Positions 26,937 to 39,090 are shown, numbered from the stretch's first letter. The stretch: DNA of 64,000 bases from Mesostigma viride (GCA_009746045.1 RPFO01000131.1:554162-618161); one strand, 5' to 3'. Numbers and translations are program-made. The notes: a model not told the origin generated them from the sequence alone.

Positions 26937-29900
26937 TCATGACAAGGGTTTCCCAGCCATCATGGACCGCAGCAACTGGTACCCATTAAGGGCCAGTCGT
27001 GGAAGCTTGGTCATAGCATCAGCAGGATTTGAGTGTCCTGGCAGATGTATGGTTATACAGTGGCTGGACAACTCCTTTGCCACAAGGTAGTCCAAGTCAG
27101 TAGTAGTGGCCCTCTCATTCTTGATAAAAGAGACCACGGGCTTATTATCACAATAAACCCTGACATCAATCACGGGTTGAGGTCTTATCTGACTCAGACA
27201 CCATAAGAGTAGCTCTCTTATGTATATGGCATCGCGAATGCACATGGCGTATGCCCTGCACTCAGCGGTGTCAATGCCAGCAAACCGCCTCCTCTGAAGG
27301 TTACTGGACCAGTATACCAACGAGGGCTGTTTGCCTTCATTCCTGATGGTGATCAGGCATCCGGCTCTGGCACCAATCTTGTTGGCAGATCTAGACTCTT
27401 GGCTAGCATCTGTGTAGGCGTCTATGATGATGCGCCCATGCCAGTCTACACCGGACAACACCAAGTCAGGAGATTCATTGAGGCAGCTCTCCAGGCGCCT
27501 CCTTCCTTCTCCTACAACAACAGAGTCTGGCATCCTACTCTGTACTGCCAGGTCAGGGTTAGTTGTGGCAGCCAGCCAACCCAGTTGACCTTTAACCGTA
27601 GGGGCATTCTCCTCAGTTACTCTCTTGGGCAACTGAGTTATTACTTTTTCTTTATACCCCTTCGCCGATTGCAGCTTAAGATGCCATCCTTTGTCATCCT
27701 GGAAAAGGGTACAGCCAATGCCACAGTAAGGTACCTGGCTGTTTTTACTAAACCATGCTCTGGTACCAATAGGGGACTTGTCATTGAGCCTTTTATAGGT
27801 CTCATTCAACCATCCCTTGGGACCAATGCGTTGCATATCATCTCCATGTAAGGTAGCCCAGGTGGGTTGTCCTTTGGATTGCCCCACAAAGAGACAATAA
27901 GCAAGATGAGATTGTTGCATCTGACATCTCTCCTGGATGGCAGGAGCAATGGTTTCATACCAGATGACTGGACTGCTGACCAGTCCTTCCCAGCCCACTT
28001 TAGGCTGCATGTAGGGATGACCTACTTCAGCTATCCAGCATGCTGGGGTCTTAACACAACAGGGTCTTTGAGCTTGCCAAGTGGCTCTGGCCACCTGAGG
28101 ATCACCATGCAAAAAGGCCCTGGTGAAGTCATCAATTTCTGCTCCATAATCCAAGCCATAGTCCAAAGCACCAAGGTACAGACTAAGAATAAGCCTGAGA
28201 ACAGGATGTGACAGGCCAGGAGTGTACAGCTCCTCCTTATCAAAGTCTGTAGTACCATGGAACTGGGTCACGACTGGACGTGCGTTTGGTATGGGAGGCT
28301 CACCAAGCTTGCTCTTCATCTTGCATACAAAACGCAACTGAAGCATTTGAGCATTGGGTGGAGGTTCTGAAATGCCTTCAAAAACATCCAGCGTTTGCCA
28401 CTCCTGGAGCGCACGCGCCAATGCTACTCGCCAGGCCTCAAGGCCAGCGAAAGTGTGACAATCCAGGTCTACATCATCAAAGGACATGGGGCTATGAGCA
28501 GCAAATGACCTTTTTGTGAGACCAAGAGAAGTCACACTGAGCTGGGCGGGTTCTACCAGCTCAGAAGCTGGGGGTATATCCCTTCCCCATTCTGCTCCTT
28601 TTATTGAACCGACACAGGCGGTCTTCCAATTTGCCTTCTGGAACATTTCAAGAGGCAAGAGACATCTGAATGATTCCAGAGGAATTGGGTCACAATGGGT
28701 TTTTAGGAGACTCTTTGTGTTATTGGGGCCATCAACAATGGTAACACCGGGAGTCACCAAGAATGGCTGGCCAATGAGAGTGGGTCCCTTATAGCCATCA
28801 ACAACACAAAGTGTCAAAGACTCACCCAAGAATGGGATAGTGATATTCCCAAGAACTTGATGATCAGTGTTACCCGCAAAGTCTTGGACAATAGTCCATG
28901 GACTGGGTTCAAGGGAATACTTATCCAGCAAAGCATTAAAGGGCGAGGTGACAGAGACCTCTGCTTTGGTATCCACATCAAAGCCATCAAGGTCCATGCC
29001 CTTCTCTAGAAGAGAAGTTATTTTGGCAATCTTTAGTGAGGGCTTGAGCTTCTTTACAATATCCCGAAGCTCTTGAGGATTGCCTCTCTTGCCGAGCTGA
29101 GTGTTCAACCTGGACAACCCCTCCTCAGCTTGTCTTCCTTGGGCTGGAATCCCATCAGTCTCCAAGGGCAATGGCTTATTACCAGGGTAATTGGATCCAA
29201 GCTTTGGCTGTTCAGACTGAAATATGTTATCCACCTGCCCAGGGGTCTCAAGCCCATGTTCCAACGGCCGGAGCTTCCGGTGCTGATCAGACACCCTATT
29301 ATCCAACAAGTCAGCTTCATCCATATCATCCTGTGATATCCCAGTCAATGTCTTAGGCTGAGCTTGCTGAGTAGTAGGCTCCAGTTGATGGGAGGCCGCC
29401 CTTTCTGGTAGTTGGAGTCCAGCCTGTTCACTGGCCAAAGGTGGACAGGAAAGATTGGGAGATCCAAGTGCCTCTTCAGGGGCCATAATTTCCAGGGGAT
29501 TTTCTTGAACGTTCATTGGATCTCTCTTCAATCTATTCCAAGCCAGATGATAAGTGGTCCCATTCCAGACCACATCAGCAGTTTTCATCTCCAGGTCAAC
29601 TGAGGTTATGGTCCCTGGACCCTGCCAATAACCACGTTTACCAGGAGCATTTTCTTTGTGGAAGATCACCTGGTCTCCCACCTCAAATTTTAATGATTCT
29701 CCTCTCTGTTTATCCTTTTCACAGAGATGAGCATACTGTGCCCACCTCTGCTTACTCCATGCCTGCATGATGTCATCAGGGTAGAGGCCACCTGCTAGTC
29801 CACGAGGTGAGACCAGCCGTGGAACACCACGCACCTTGATAGTATGAAAACGGTTGTTCATGGTGTTTTCCACTTTTGCAGCACCCAAACACCTGACAGC

Positions 29901-30652
29901 AAAAGTTGGTTTAAACATCTCAGGATAGTCCCCGGATATTACCAACTTCTTAAGCTCCTGTATATATCTGTCAACCTTGCCTTGGGCTTGGTGATCTTCA
30001 CGACCCACAATCCTTAGGAAAGGCAGATCAGAGTATTTGGTCAGGCAGTTAAACTGCAAGTCCATCTGCAGCTTATGAATAACTGCAAACTTCTGCAGAA
30101 TAACAAGAACTGCGGCATGGAGAGTATTCTCATCCCCTGCTGCCATAGGTTCAATTCCAATGTAGCCTGACCATTCATCCACAGCCACCAAGTAAGGCAA
30201 TTGCCTGTAATTGGTGAAGTAGAGGATATCAGCTTGTAGATTACCCCTACCATCTGCAGGATGCTTTGCATGACGTTTGGAAGGCTTGTTAGCACACAAT
30301 TGGCACACACAATGTTCTCTGACATCTTGATAAGCCTGCCAGAGAGCCTTGTTATTAATGGCTTGAACAAGCCTAATGGCATTGTTTCCATGGCCACAGG
30401 CATCATGCAAACTCTTAGCCAGAGTCCTAAGATTAATACAATCATTAGGCTCAGGCTCTTCAGGACATGGACGGGCATCAGTCCACGTTCCTGGCAGAGC
30501 AAGAGTCCAAGTTTTTATTATCAATATAACAAGGATTATTGCTCTGAGGAGCTTGACTGTTAACAATATCAATGGGTGCTTGGCTACAAACAGGAGCTGC
30601 ACCACATGTATTGTTCACAGATACGTTGCTCACCTGGGCAACACCATGTGGC
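26937..30652 (-). pseudogene. pol: Copia-2 copy 1 Pol, frameshifted and truncated
   Basis: This reads as the integrase, protease-like, RT and RNase H domains described for copy 2 and appears identical in residue sequence from ARPCPEE onward. A 4-bp insertion (at about 30,479-30,482; coding-strand GTGGACTGATGCC versus GTGGATGCC) shifts the frame of the N-terminal ~150 residues. The CACTA-like insertion at 30,655 separates it from its start at 40,554. The open frame that continues upstream to 30,605 beyond the shift is not native Pol. Confidence 0.9.
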
Positions 30653-30670
30653 ATCACTAGGAGTTAATTT

Positions 30671-30990
30671 GAAGCCCCCGTAACCTGTCCGGTAACTTCG
30701 ACGCCCCCGTAACCTGCCCGGTAACTTCGACGGGCCAGGTTACGGGTCCGTATTCGTTGGCGGTTTGGGTTACCGGACCGGTTACGGTACCATTCGGAAT
30801 ATTGGCCCCGAGATTCGGTACGGCCCAGTAACTGGGCCGGTTATGTTTACGGGGGCGTGAACGGCTTCGGTTCAGGTTACGTTGGGGTATACGGGACGGG
30901 TCAGGTAGTGGTTACGGCGCCATAGCTGCCCCAATATTAGGCACTGGGGTGGTTACGGAGCCGTTATCGTTAACTGGATCGTAAACCGCG
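30671..30990. repeat. left subterminal repeat array (GGTTACGG family)
   Basis: CCCGTAACCTG, CCGGTAACTTCGACG, GGTTACGG and CCGGTTACGG recur in both orientations, repeatedly spaced about 10-20 bp apart. Matched by the right array at 39,820-40,320. Confidence 0.85.
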
Positions 30991-31855
30991 ACATAGCTGG
31001 CAGCTCAGCTTGTTCGTTATAATATTCCCGAAAACGTTAGTGTTTTCGTTTTTTGAGTTTCGCTTTTAATTGTCCGGCATTGACGTGAATAAATATGGGG
31101 GTGCGAAATCCGTCTGTTTCTTGCTTCATGCAATGCATATCTTTGTCGTCAGATAATCAGCTCTTTAGGCTATGCCCGACCTTCCTATACTGCCAGCCTA
31201 CGGCAATGAGCCAGCAGAAGATATGGCGTGCCCAAGATTCCGCGCGAAGGCCGCTAATGGTCTTCCGGATGTGCAGTAAGTGCGGTAAAAGCTGCGTAAA
31301 TTGCTTATAATGCCTGTAGGAAGCTCTTTGCGACAGTGTTTCCAAGCGAGTTCATTGTTCTTTTGACGCCAGATACAAAAGGCAAAGGGGGGCATCGTTT
31401 TTATTAGTCGGCAGTGCGGTTTCGAGAAGTGATGAGTCGGGCAGACGACCTCGCCACGACACCCTCGGCCCAAGCTTCGCATATCCCGGCAGCCATAAAG
31501 AAGCGCAGATTAAGCCAGGTGAGCGAGCCAGAGGGCCCAGAATCGTTGCTAACGCAAGGCAGCTTCTAAAAGGGTAGAAAGCTGGGTTGTTAAGACTTTC
31601 TCAAGAGCATGGTGCAGTGGTTATTGCCACCTTGTCCAGAGATTTGCCCTTGTCTTTCTGATTTAAAGACTGTTTTAAAGAGGGATGGGAGAACGTTTCC
31701 AACGTTGTAGCTTATTCATTACTGTGAAGAAAGAGCCTTTTCAGTTGCTGACAATGAGATGGAAACTGTCTCATGCAAATTAACCAGGCAATGCAAGTGA
31801 TGCAAGGTGAGGCCATGCATGGCTGATATTGCCTTCATGCGTGAGTTGAGCAGGA
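30991..31855. other. CACTA-like element interior, no recognised gene
   Basis: Only short frames occur, such as a 94-residue minus-strand frame at 31,198-31,482 with no domain I recognise. Some T-rich layout recalls the 2.7-3.6 kb repeat, but I could not align it. Confidence 0.4.
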
Positions 31856-33075
31856 GACTGGCTGGGTGTGTGGCTGGCTAGGTGAGCGGGGCGTGTATGG
31901 GGTGTTGCAATGGTGAGGGCATGCGAGGCGGGCACATGCCTGGCTGGTTTGGGTGTTGGGTAGTTAGGTGGTTCGGTGATTGTGTTGTTGAGTGGTTAGG
32001 TGGTTAGGTGGTTGTATAGCTGGGTGATTGGTTGTTTGGTTGTTTGATTGCCCAGAGAGCCTTGGGTGGGAGGCTTGGGCTATAGATGCTTCAAGGGATG
32101 CCTAGGCGTGGGTGGGTTCAATGGCAGGTGGGTGGCTGATAGGTGGATGCTTTGGTAAATGGCTGGCTGCGTAGGTGGGAGCACAGGCAGTTGGAGAGGG
32201 TGGGTGGCTGGCTGGCTGGTCATGGTGGGTGGATGAGTGCAAGGGCGGTCGGTTATTGGCAGATGCCCAGGTGGCTGGGTGATGATAGGCTTTGGGGACT
32301 TTGAAGTGGGTGGGTTGTTGGATGCATGAGTGAAACAACTGCACGTTTTTGAGGGTGGTGTGTTGGTGGTTGGTTGGTTAGGGATGTATGTGTGTGTGTG
32401 GGTTGGTGGGTGGGCCATTGGTGGCTGGTGGCTGGTGGATGTGTAGATGACTAGATGTGGGTGGGTGGGCGAAGGGACGGGTAGATGGACGGGTGGGCGC
32501 ACAGATATGGATGCGTGGATGGGTTTATGGTTGGGACCGACTCACCTATCACGGGTGAAGGGCTGTGCAGGTTTGGGGTGAGGTAAGTGCCGGGGTGCTG
32601 GCTGAGAAAATGCATGTGTGGGTGGGTCAGTGGGTGGGTCAGTGGGTATAAGGGTGTGGGGGCAGTGAATGGTTGAGTGGGTAGGTGCGTGGGTGGGTCA
32701 ACTGTGGGTGGCCGGACGGGTGCATATGGGGCCAGCTGGCTGGGTGTTTAGGTGGTTGGGTGGTTGGGTGGTTGGCTCATTGGATGGGGGAATGCCTGCT
32801 TATTACCTAGTTGGTGTGTGGGTTGCGCAGGTGCCTTGGTGGGTGGGTGGATGTCCAAGTGGGTTGGTAGGTGGTTGGGTGCCTAGGTGCACGCATGGTT
32901 GTATAAGTTGGGTAAGCACGTGCGCGGCTGGCTTGGTGGGTGGGTCACTGGGTGGGAGGACAGGTGGCTGTCTGGGTGCACGGGCGCGCGAGTGTGTGAG
33001 CAGTTGTGTGGGTGGGTGGCCAGGTGGCTGCATGGGTGGGCGACTGCATGGGTGGCTTGGTGCGCACAAAGTGCA
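31856..33075 (+). repeat. GGGTGGGTGG-rich minisatellite
   Basis: About 1.2 kb of degenerate GTGGGTGGNTGG / GGTTGGTTGG units on the plus strand, strongly strand-asymmetric (G/T on plus). It has long but low-complexity frames on both strands, which are not genes. The G runs could form quadruplexes. Confidence 0.85.
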
Positions 33076-33309
33076 AGAGATGGAGACATGGGATATGCCA
33101 ATGCCATATCATGTGAGCATACGTGGATGCCAGGTGACATGTGCCAGCCTGTCGCAGTTATACTGTTTCCGGCCCCACCGTCTAGGTCATCTAGTCGCTC
33201 CACACGTAAGCCAGCCATAATTTCAATGCACAAGGATACACATTTCCATCACCATTCATCTTCATCATCCTGAACGACTCGAAAACGCGGAAAAGATAAC
33301 GGCAGGCTC

Positions 33310-33612
33310 GAGCTACCATGGTCCGGATTCTCCCGATTTCTGGCCTGCGCTGGTTGTCTCTTTGATACTGTACCTTGGCGTTTGCTTGGCGTGTCGTTGC
33401 CAATAATTTCACACAGGATGTACATGGTACGTGTTGGTAGCAATCACATGGCTGTGTTAGTGAGTGATGTTGCATGTATTGTTCAGCTTTCTTTCCCATT
33501 TTGCAATGTGCCAAGGTTCTTAAGTAGTTTAGAAGTATGGTGTCATGGGGTATACATCAAGGAGACAACCAGCGCAGGCCAGAAATCGGGAGAATCCGGA
33601 CCATGGTAGCTC
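33310..33612. mobile_element. 303-bp MITE with about 57-bp TIRs
   Basis: GAGCTACCATGGTCCGGATT... at 33,310-33,366 is the reverse complement of 33,556-33,612, with one mismatch near the inner end. Arms flank about 190 bp of unique A/T-rich sequence. The immediate flanks (CTC / ACA) show no clear duplication. It has no coding capacity. Confidence 0.8.
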
Positions 33613-34020
33613 ACATGCATGTGCACTGCACATCACACATTTGTGGCATACTCGCAATGTCTACCTTACATCTTGCATTCTGTTAGGAACAGTCGCCACT
33701 CAGGCATTCACATGCACCAGGGTTTCGCTCACTGTTTGTGCTGTAGTCATCGTTAAATCAAAAATCTTTACAAAGCCTGGCAATTGTCATAATGTTGGGC
33801 TCCTTATGACATGAGATTTTGCACACGAAGTTTTGCGACCATGCTTCAGATGCTTGCATGATGACGACCAGTTTTGGTTGTAATATGACATGGTGGTGCA
33901 GGTGCCCTGGTGCACCTAGAGCAGTGGTAGCTTACATTCCCACCCTTTCATGAAGTAGCCTAGAATGTATTAAAAGCCATATGCCCCTTCTCAGGGATAT
34001 GTGCTACATTTACTCCCAAC
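33613..34020. other. CACTA-like element interior, nothing recognised
   Basis: Unique sequence with only short frames. Confidence 0.4.
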
Positions 34021-34025
34021 GGAGT

Positions 34026-34545
34026 GATTAATTAAATTAAATTAAATTATAACATGCCTCCGTGGGGAGGTCATGTAGCACATATTTCATGATGGATGGG
34101 GTGGAGGAAGCCGCGTGATCGAACTATCCTAACTCTATCTAGAAAAGCCTAACTACACTACTCATCAAAACGCCTCCTCCGCTTGGGGGGAGGTGGCTTG
34201 CCCACAGGGTCGGGCGTGTGTGCCTTGACAATCTTCTTCCACCGCTCCTTGTCCTGCATGGCAGTCCAAAGACGGGAGAGAGAGTGGATGCGGTACTCAA
34301 ACTGGGCTGGGACCACTAGGTCGTCCAGCAACATCTGGGTATAGGTCATGGCATGTTTCCCTACCTTTTTAGGAATGTTCTTGGGGCCAGGCCAGGTCAA
34401 AATGTGCCGCCCCGGTTGGCCGAGCCGCTGGGGACCGGCCAGACCAAGGGCGGTGTCGACCTGGCTGGTGCGAGCAAGATGTCCTACAAATGCTATCCTA
34501 CGCTGTCTAATCTCGTCCGAAATACGCGGCATACCGTGATACAAA
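34026..34545 (-). mobile_element. 5'-truncated LINE 3' end (related to the satellite LINE)
   Basis: A minus-strand fragment with a TTAATT/AAATT-rich tail at its 3' side (34,026-34,050, read on plus as TTAATTAAATTAAATT). Its C-terminal frame resembles the 16.3-16.9 kb LINE product but is clearly diverged, so it represents a related family or older copy. Confidence 0.7.
34158..34544 (-). pseudogene. LINE ORF2 C-terminal fragment
   Basis: 128 residues beginning within the element. It shares GHLART-QVDT, then a GRHILTW block and a KDRWQ/KERWKK block with the C-terminus of the LINE at 16,262-16,894. It ends in a Pro-rich then Arg-rich tail (PPPPKRRRR). RT motifs are absent because of truncation. 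Confidence 0.7.
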
Positions 34546-35084
34546 GTGATGTTGATAACTACGACGGAGTGATGTTGATAACTAATTAATTAATTAATGA
34601 CATCATATTAATTTTTAAAATCATTATTGATAGCAACACTACCTTGTTAGCATTTGTTACCATTCAGGGCTCCAAATGCCCTGAGGCGTTGTACAAGGTC
34701 TGAACAACCGTAATTCATTGTGGCTGTTAAGTTCCAGCTTCGTCGGGCATAATTCGTCTAACTATCTAAGTGCAAACGTTGTTTGGAAGGGACTCATTTT
34801 GGCCTTAATTAAGGATCTGGAGCAGGAGCACGTATTCCATGGACTGATGGGGGTGGGTGCATTAGAACTGAGCCGCGAAGACTAGCTGATCTCACTCTAA
34901 TCTTATATACAAAGTTGTCTCCTTGATAATATACAAAGTTGTCTCTCGTAATACAAAATCCTAACTACTCTACTCAGTCACGCACCCCTTCCTCCTGGCG
35001 TGGGGGAGGGGGGGCTCTTACATCGCCATGCGTCCAGGCATGATTTGTCTCGCTTCATGTACCATGATTGCCTTTAATTTGACC
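34546..35084. other. A/T-rich interior with a second short LINE 3' fragment
   Basis: CTAACTACTCTACTCA followed by a PPPP/RRK-type C-terminal tail on the minus strand (about 34,960-35,020) repeats the 3' layout of 34,130-34,195, so another 5'-truncated LINE end is likely here. It is followed by TTAA repeats. ATACAAAGTTGTCTC is directly repeated near 34,910 and 34,935. Confidence 0.4.
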
Positions 35085-35385
35085 ATTAATTAATTAATTA
35101 ATTAATTAATTAATTAATTAATTAATTAATTAAGAACATCCATCCATCCATCCATCCATCCATCCCTCCCTCCCTCCCTCCCTCCCTCCCTCCCTCCCTC
35201 CCTCCCTCCCTCCCTCCCTCCCTCCCTCCCTCCCTCCCTCCCTCCCTCCCTCCCTCCCTCCCTCCCTCCCTCCCTCCCTCCCTCCCTCCCTCCCTCCCTC
35301 CCTCCCTCCCTCCCTCCCTCCCTCCCTCCCTCCCTCCCTCCCTCCCTCCCTCCCTCCCTCCCTCCCTCCCTCCCTCCCTCCCTCC
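35085..35385. repeat. (TTAA)n, (CCAT)n and (CCCT)n microsatellites
   Basis: TTAA units to 35,133, six CCAT units, then an almost perfect CCCT array of about 220 bp. Frames through it (Gly-Arg-Glu-Gly repeats) are artefacts. Note the reverse complement, GGGA, opens the window at 170-215. Confidence 0.97.
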
Positions 35386-35601
35386 ATGATGAAATTTGGT
35401 CGGGTAAATTGCAATAGACTCGCCTTTTGATGACGAACACGCCGATCTAATTTTTGGCAGCCATCGCCCAGGATTTCGCAAGTTATCGCCAGCGGCCTGC
35501 CCAGCAGATCTCGCTATTTTTCTGCACATTATGGCGGCACCACGCACGTGATCAGTGTGCCTGCGCCCCCTGCCCTCGTCTAGGTGCTATTAAACGTAGC
35601 T

Positions 35602-36066
35602 ATGGAGGTCCCCGCATCGTCTTCAGCTCTTGCCGCCGATTCTATTGATGCCCAGATTGCTGCAAACAAAATCGCCCACGACATTGTCGTCGCCAAGAAC
35701 GCCGCTAACAAGCGATCCAAGACTTCGGAAGCAACTTCGGAAGCAACTCCGATAGCTGCTGAAACCTCCTTGCCGGACGCCATTTCTTCCTCATTCTACA
35801 TGCCAGGCCAGCGTTTGAGCCTGGCAGACATCGATACCTTACTCGCCTACAATGACGCCGCTGTGACAAGCGTGCTGAAGCTCCGCAACGACAACGACGC
35901 CCCGATTCGCCACCCTAAGAGCGGCCAGGTTATGGAGGCTGCTTCGGATGAATGGCCTCATTGGGATGAGCGCCAGCGTCGGCTTGCCTGTCTTATTTCG
36001 TGCTGCCCTGAACTTGTCGAGCTGCCGGCGACGACCATCGCCATCTTGTGTAAGTTAGGGTCTTAG
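35602..36066 (+). CDS. hypothetical protein or captured exon inside the CACTA-like element
   Basis: 154 residues from ATG at 35,602. It has the composition of a real protein: an Ala/Ser-rich N-terminus, an NKIAHDIV helix, a polar linker, then a C-terminal half with LADIDTLLAYND, WPHWDERQRR and a Cys-Cys pair. It uses GC-rich, Ala/Asp/Glu-biased codons unlike the A/T-rich surroundings. Just before the stop is GTAAGT (36,050-36,055), a strong splice-donor match, and CGTCTAG just upstream could be an acceptor. So this may be one exon of a longer gene, captured by the transposon or part of it. I do not recognise the family. Confidence 0.45.
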   Translation: MEVPASSSALAADSIDAQIAANKIAHDIVVAKNAANKRSKTSEATSEATPIAAETSLPDAISSSFYMPGQRLSLADIDTLLAYNDAAVTSVLKLRNDNDAPIRHPKSGQVMEAASDEWPHWDERQRRLACLISCCPELVELPATTIAILCKLGS

Positions 36067-36089
36067 GGGCAGTGCAGCTTGTCTGGACG

Positions 36090-36192
36090 ATGATTACTCT
36101 GATGATTACTCTGATGATTACTCTGATGATTACGCATGATTACGCATGATTACGCATGATTACGCATGATTACGCATGATTACGCATGATTA
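36090..36192 (+). repeat. GATGATTACTCT / GATTACGCAT microsatellite
   Basis: Three 12-mers GATGATTACTCT, then about seven 10-mers GATTACGCAT, both derived from a GATTAC core. Confidence 0.95.
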
Positions 36193-36800
36193 CACCGGTA
36201 TTACATAGGAAGGAGTGACTATGTACTCCACCCTATGTACTCCAAGAGTACATAGGGTGGCACACTATGTACTCCAAGAGTACATAGTGTGGAGTACATA
36301 TGATCCGGGATTTCCGAATAGGGGACTGCCGACGCGGTGAGACACGCCCGTATTACATAGGAAGGAGTGACTATGTACTCCACCTATGTACTCCAAGAGT
36401 ACATAGGGTGGCACACTATGTACTCCAAGAGTACATAGTGTGGAGTACATATGATCCGGGATTTCCGAATAGGGGACTGCCGACGCGGTGAGACACGCCC
36501 GTATTACATAGGAAGGAGTGACTAACTGACTATGTACTCCACACTATGTACTCCAAGAGTACATAGGGTGGCACACTATGTACTCCAAGAGTACATAGTG
36601 TGGAGTACATACGATCCGGGATTTCCGAATAGGGGACTGCCGACGCGGTGAGACACGCCCGTATTACATAGGGAGTGACTACCTATGTAATCCACACTAT
36701 GTACTCCAAGAGTACATAGGGTGGCACACTATGTACTCCAAGAGTACATAGTGTGGAGTACATATGATCCGGGATTTCCGAATAGGGGACTGCCGAACTC
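36193..36800 (+). repeat. about 152-bp tandem repeat with nested palindromes, four copies
   Basis: Copies start near 36,200, 36,350, 36,500 and 36,660 at ATTACATAGG. Each holds two hairpins of TATGTACTC-CAA-GAGTACATA and, around them, an ACTCCACACTATG/CATAGTGTGGAGT inverted pair, then GATCCGGGATTTCCGAATAG. Copies differ by a few bases and a small insertion. Confidence 0.92.
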
Positions 36801-37850
36801 GAGGCCCCCAGAGTACTAACTAGGCTGACTATGTACTCGAGTCACGAGTCACGACGCAGTGAGATACGCCAAGCCGCCCGAAGCAGATCTCTGCATGCGC
36901 CACGTGTAACGAGGGTTCTGCTTGCGAATTCGAATTGCGATGAGCCGTTGCAGACGCGCCGCCTAGATGTTTGAATTTCATCAACGAGCCTTGAACGAGC
37001 TGGTAAAGTTTGCCTGCCCTTGCATCACCTTGCGCTGGCTATGCCGATTGCAGTCCAGCCGACTGATAGTGGTGCAAGAATAAGCGCCCCCCTAAACCCG
37101 CATGCTCACGATGCTTGAAGAAAAAAAAGCAAAAGGCGCACTAGGATGCATGACAAGCCCTTTTGGAGCCCCAGTTTAGCATGATTCGGTCATCCGTTTC
37201 CAGCCATCGGCAGCGCCAACTCCGATACAGCTTACTATGGCGTAGTCGGTAGCCAGCTACACCGCTTTTCTTGCCTTTGTTACTACATGCAAACTTCAAT
37301 TCGTTACATCGTGCGCCTGCGGCATATTTAAGAAAGCGGCTGCAAGCGCACCTTGCTGAGCCAGGTACACAATGTCTTCAGTCAGCGACCGCGTATGCAT
37401 GCCACGTTTAGTCGCATCGAGTCGCGTAGACAATTCGTTCCGGATTAAATTGTTCACCGTTCAATTGCTCAGCGCTGCCTGAATGCAGCGCGCTTTATTA
37501 CTGATTCTGTCCTCTTTGCATGCATTGCAGTGGATTGTATGTTATTTTCACGTTGTCCATCTTTCCACTCGCTTTCATTGTTTACCAGATACCAAAAGTC
37601 TCCCACGAGGTAGGCGACACTTCAATCTCGCTTATTTTACACCTGGCACACCTGGGCTTCTCTGTATGTGCCGATGCCCATCGTAAGTTGTTGAACGTTT
37701 TTTGCCCTCCATGGTTTCCAATTTTACTAGGAGTTCTTAGGAGCTCTCTCTCCATTGACTTCTCTGTCTCTTTTGCTTTGGCCATGCCATGTTAGGGTAA
37801 TGTCTTCCTTGCTGCCATGCTAGCGGGCCCACATGCTTGTTCCTTGTCAA
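36801..37850. other. CACTA-like element interior, no recognised gene
   Basis: Unique sequence. Frames of 60-90 residues occur but show no family or consistent coding character. Confidence 0.4.
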
Positions 37851-39090
37851 AGTAGGGAGGCTCGCGGGGTAGGTGGCTGGTCATGCTTGTACCTTATCAA
37901 GGGAGGGGCCCACGTAGGGTAGGTTGGTGGGCATGCGTGTACCTTGTCAAGGGAGGGATTCACGTATGGTAGGTGGGTGCACGAGCTTGGTCCTTGTCAA
38001 GAGGCACATACGTAGGGTAGGTGAGTGCACGTGCTTGTTACTGGTCAGGGGAGGCATGGATGTGGGGTAGGCATGTGCACGTGCTTATTCCTTGTCAAGG
38101 GAGGGACGCACGTAGTGTAGGTGAGTTCATGTGCTTGTTCCTTGTCAAAGGAGGGGTGCACACAGGGTGGGTGGGTGCACGTGCTCGTTCCTTGTCAAGG
38201 GAGGCATGCATGTGGGGTAGGCATGTGCACGTGCTTGTTTCATGTCAAGGGAGGGATGCAGGTAGGGTAGGTGGGTGGGCTTGCTTGTTCCTTGTCAAGG
38301 GAGGGATGCACGTGCGGTAGATGAGTGCACATGCTTGTTCCTTGTCAAAGGAGGGGGGCATGTGGAGTAGGAATGTGCACATGGTTGTTCCATGTCAAGG
38401 GAGGGATGCAGGTAGGGTAGGTGGGTGGGCATGCTTGTACCTTATCAAGGGAGGGGCGGACATCGGGTAGGTGGGTGCACGTGCTTGGTCCTTGCCAAGG
38501 GAGGGATTCACGTACGGTAGGTGAGTGCACATGCTTGTTCCTTGTCGAAGGAGGGGGGCACTTAGGGTAGGTGGGTGCACGTGCTTGTTGCTTGTCAAGA
38601 GGCACGTACATAGGGTTGGTGGGTGCACGTGCTTGTTCCATGTCACAGGAGGGATGCACGTAGGGTAGGTGGGTGCACGTGCTTGTTACTGGTCAGGGGA
38701 GGCATGGATGTGGGGTAGGCATGTGCACGTGCCTATTCCTTGTCAAGGGAGGGACGCGCGTAGTGTAGGTGAGTTCACGTGCTTGTTCCTTGTCAAAGGA
38801 GGGGTGCACACAGGGTGGGTGGGTGCACGTGCTCGTTCGATTCTTGTCAAGGGAGGCATGCATGTGGGGTAGGCACGTGCACGTGCTTGTTCCTTGTCAA
38901 AGGAGGGGTGCACATAGGGTAGGTGGGTGCACGTGCCCGTTCGATTCTTGTCAAGGGAGGCATGCATGTGGGTGGGGCATGTGCACGTGCTTGTTCCTTG
39001 TCAAGGGAGGGACACAACAGGGTATGTGGGTGGTTTTGCTGGTTCCTCGCCATGGGAGGGACGTAATAGGGTAGGTGAGTGCACGCATCA
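37851..39090 (+). repeat. 50-bp minisatellite (TTCCTTGTCAAGGGAGG)
   Basis: Units of TTGTTCCTTGTCAAGGGAGG + CATGCACGTAGGGTAGGTGG + GTGCACGTGC recur at close to 50 bp (for example 38,091, 38,141, 38,191, 38,241, 38,291), with a larger-scale duplication (38,020-38,200 resembles 38,670-38,850). Frames through it are artefacts. Confidence 0.92.

Noticed and set aside
32080-33069. Pro/Thr/His-rich minus-strand frames and Gly/Trp-rich plus-strand frames
   Set aside because: By-products of the GGGTGGGTGG minisatellite.
35122-35547. Gly-Arg-Glu-Gly repeat protein
   Set aside because: Translation of the CCCT/GGGA microsatellite on the minus strand.
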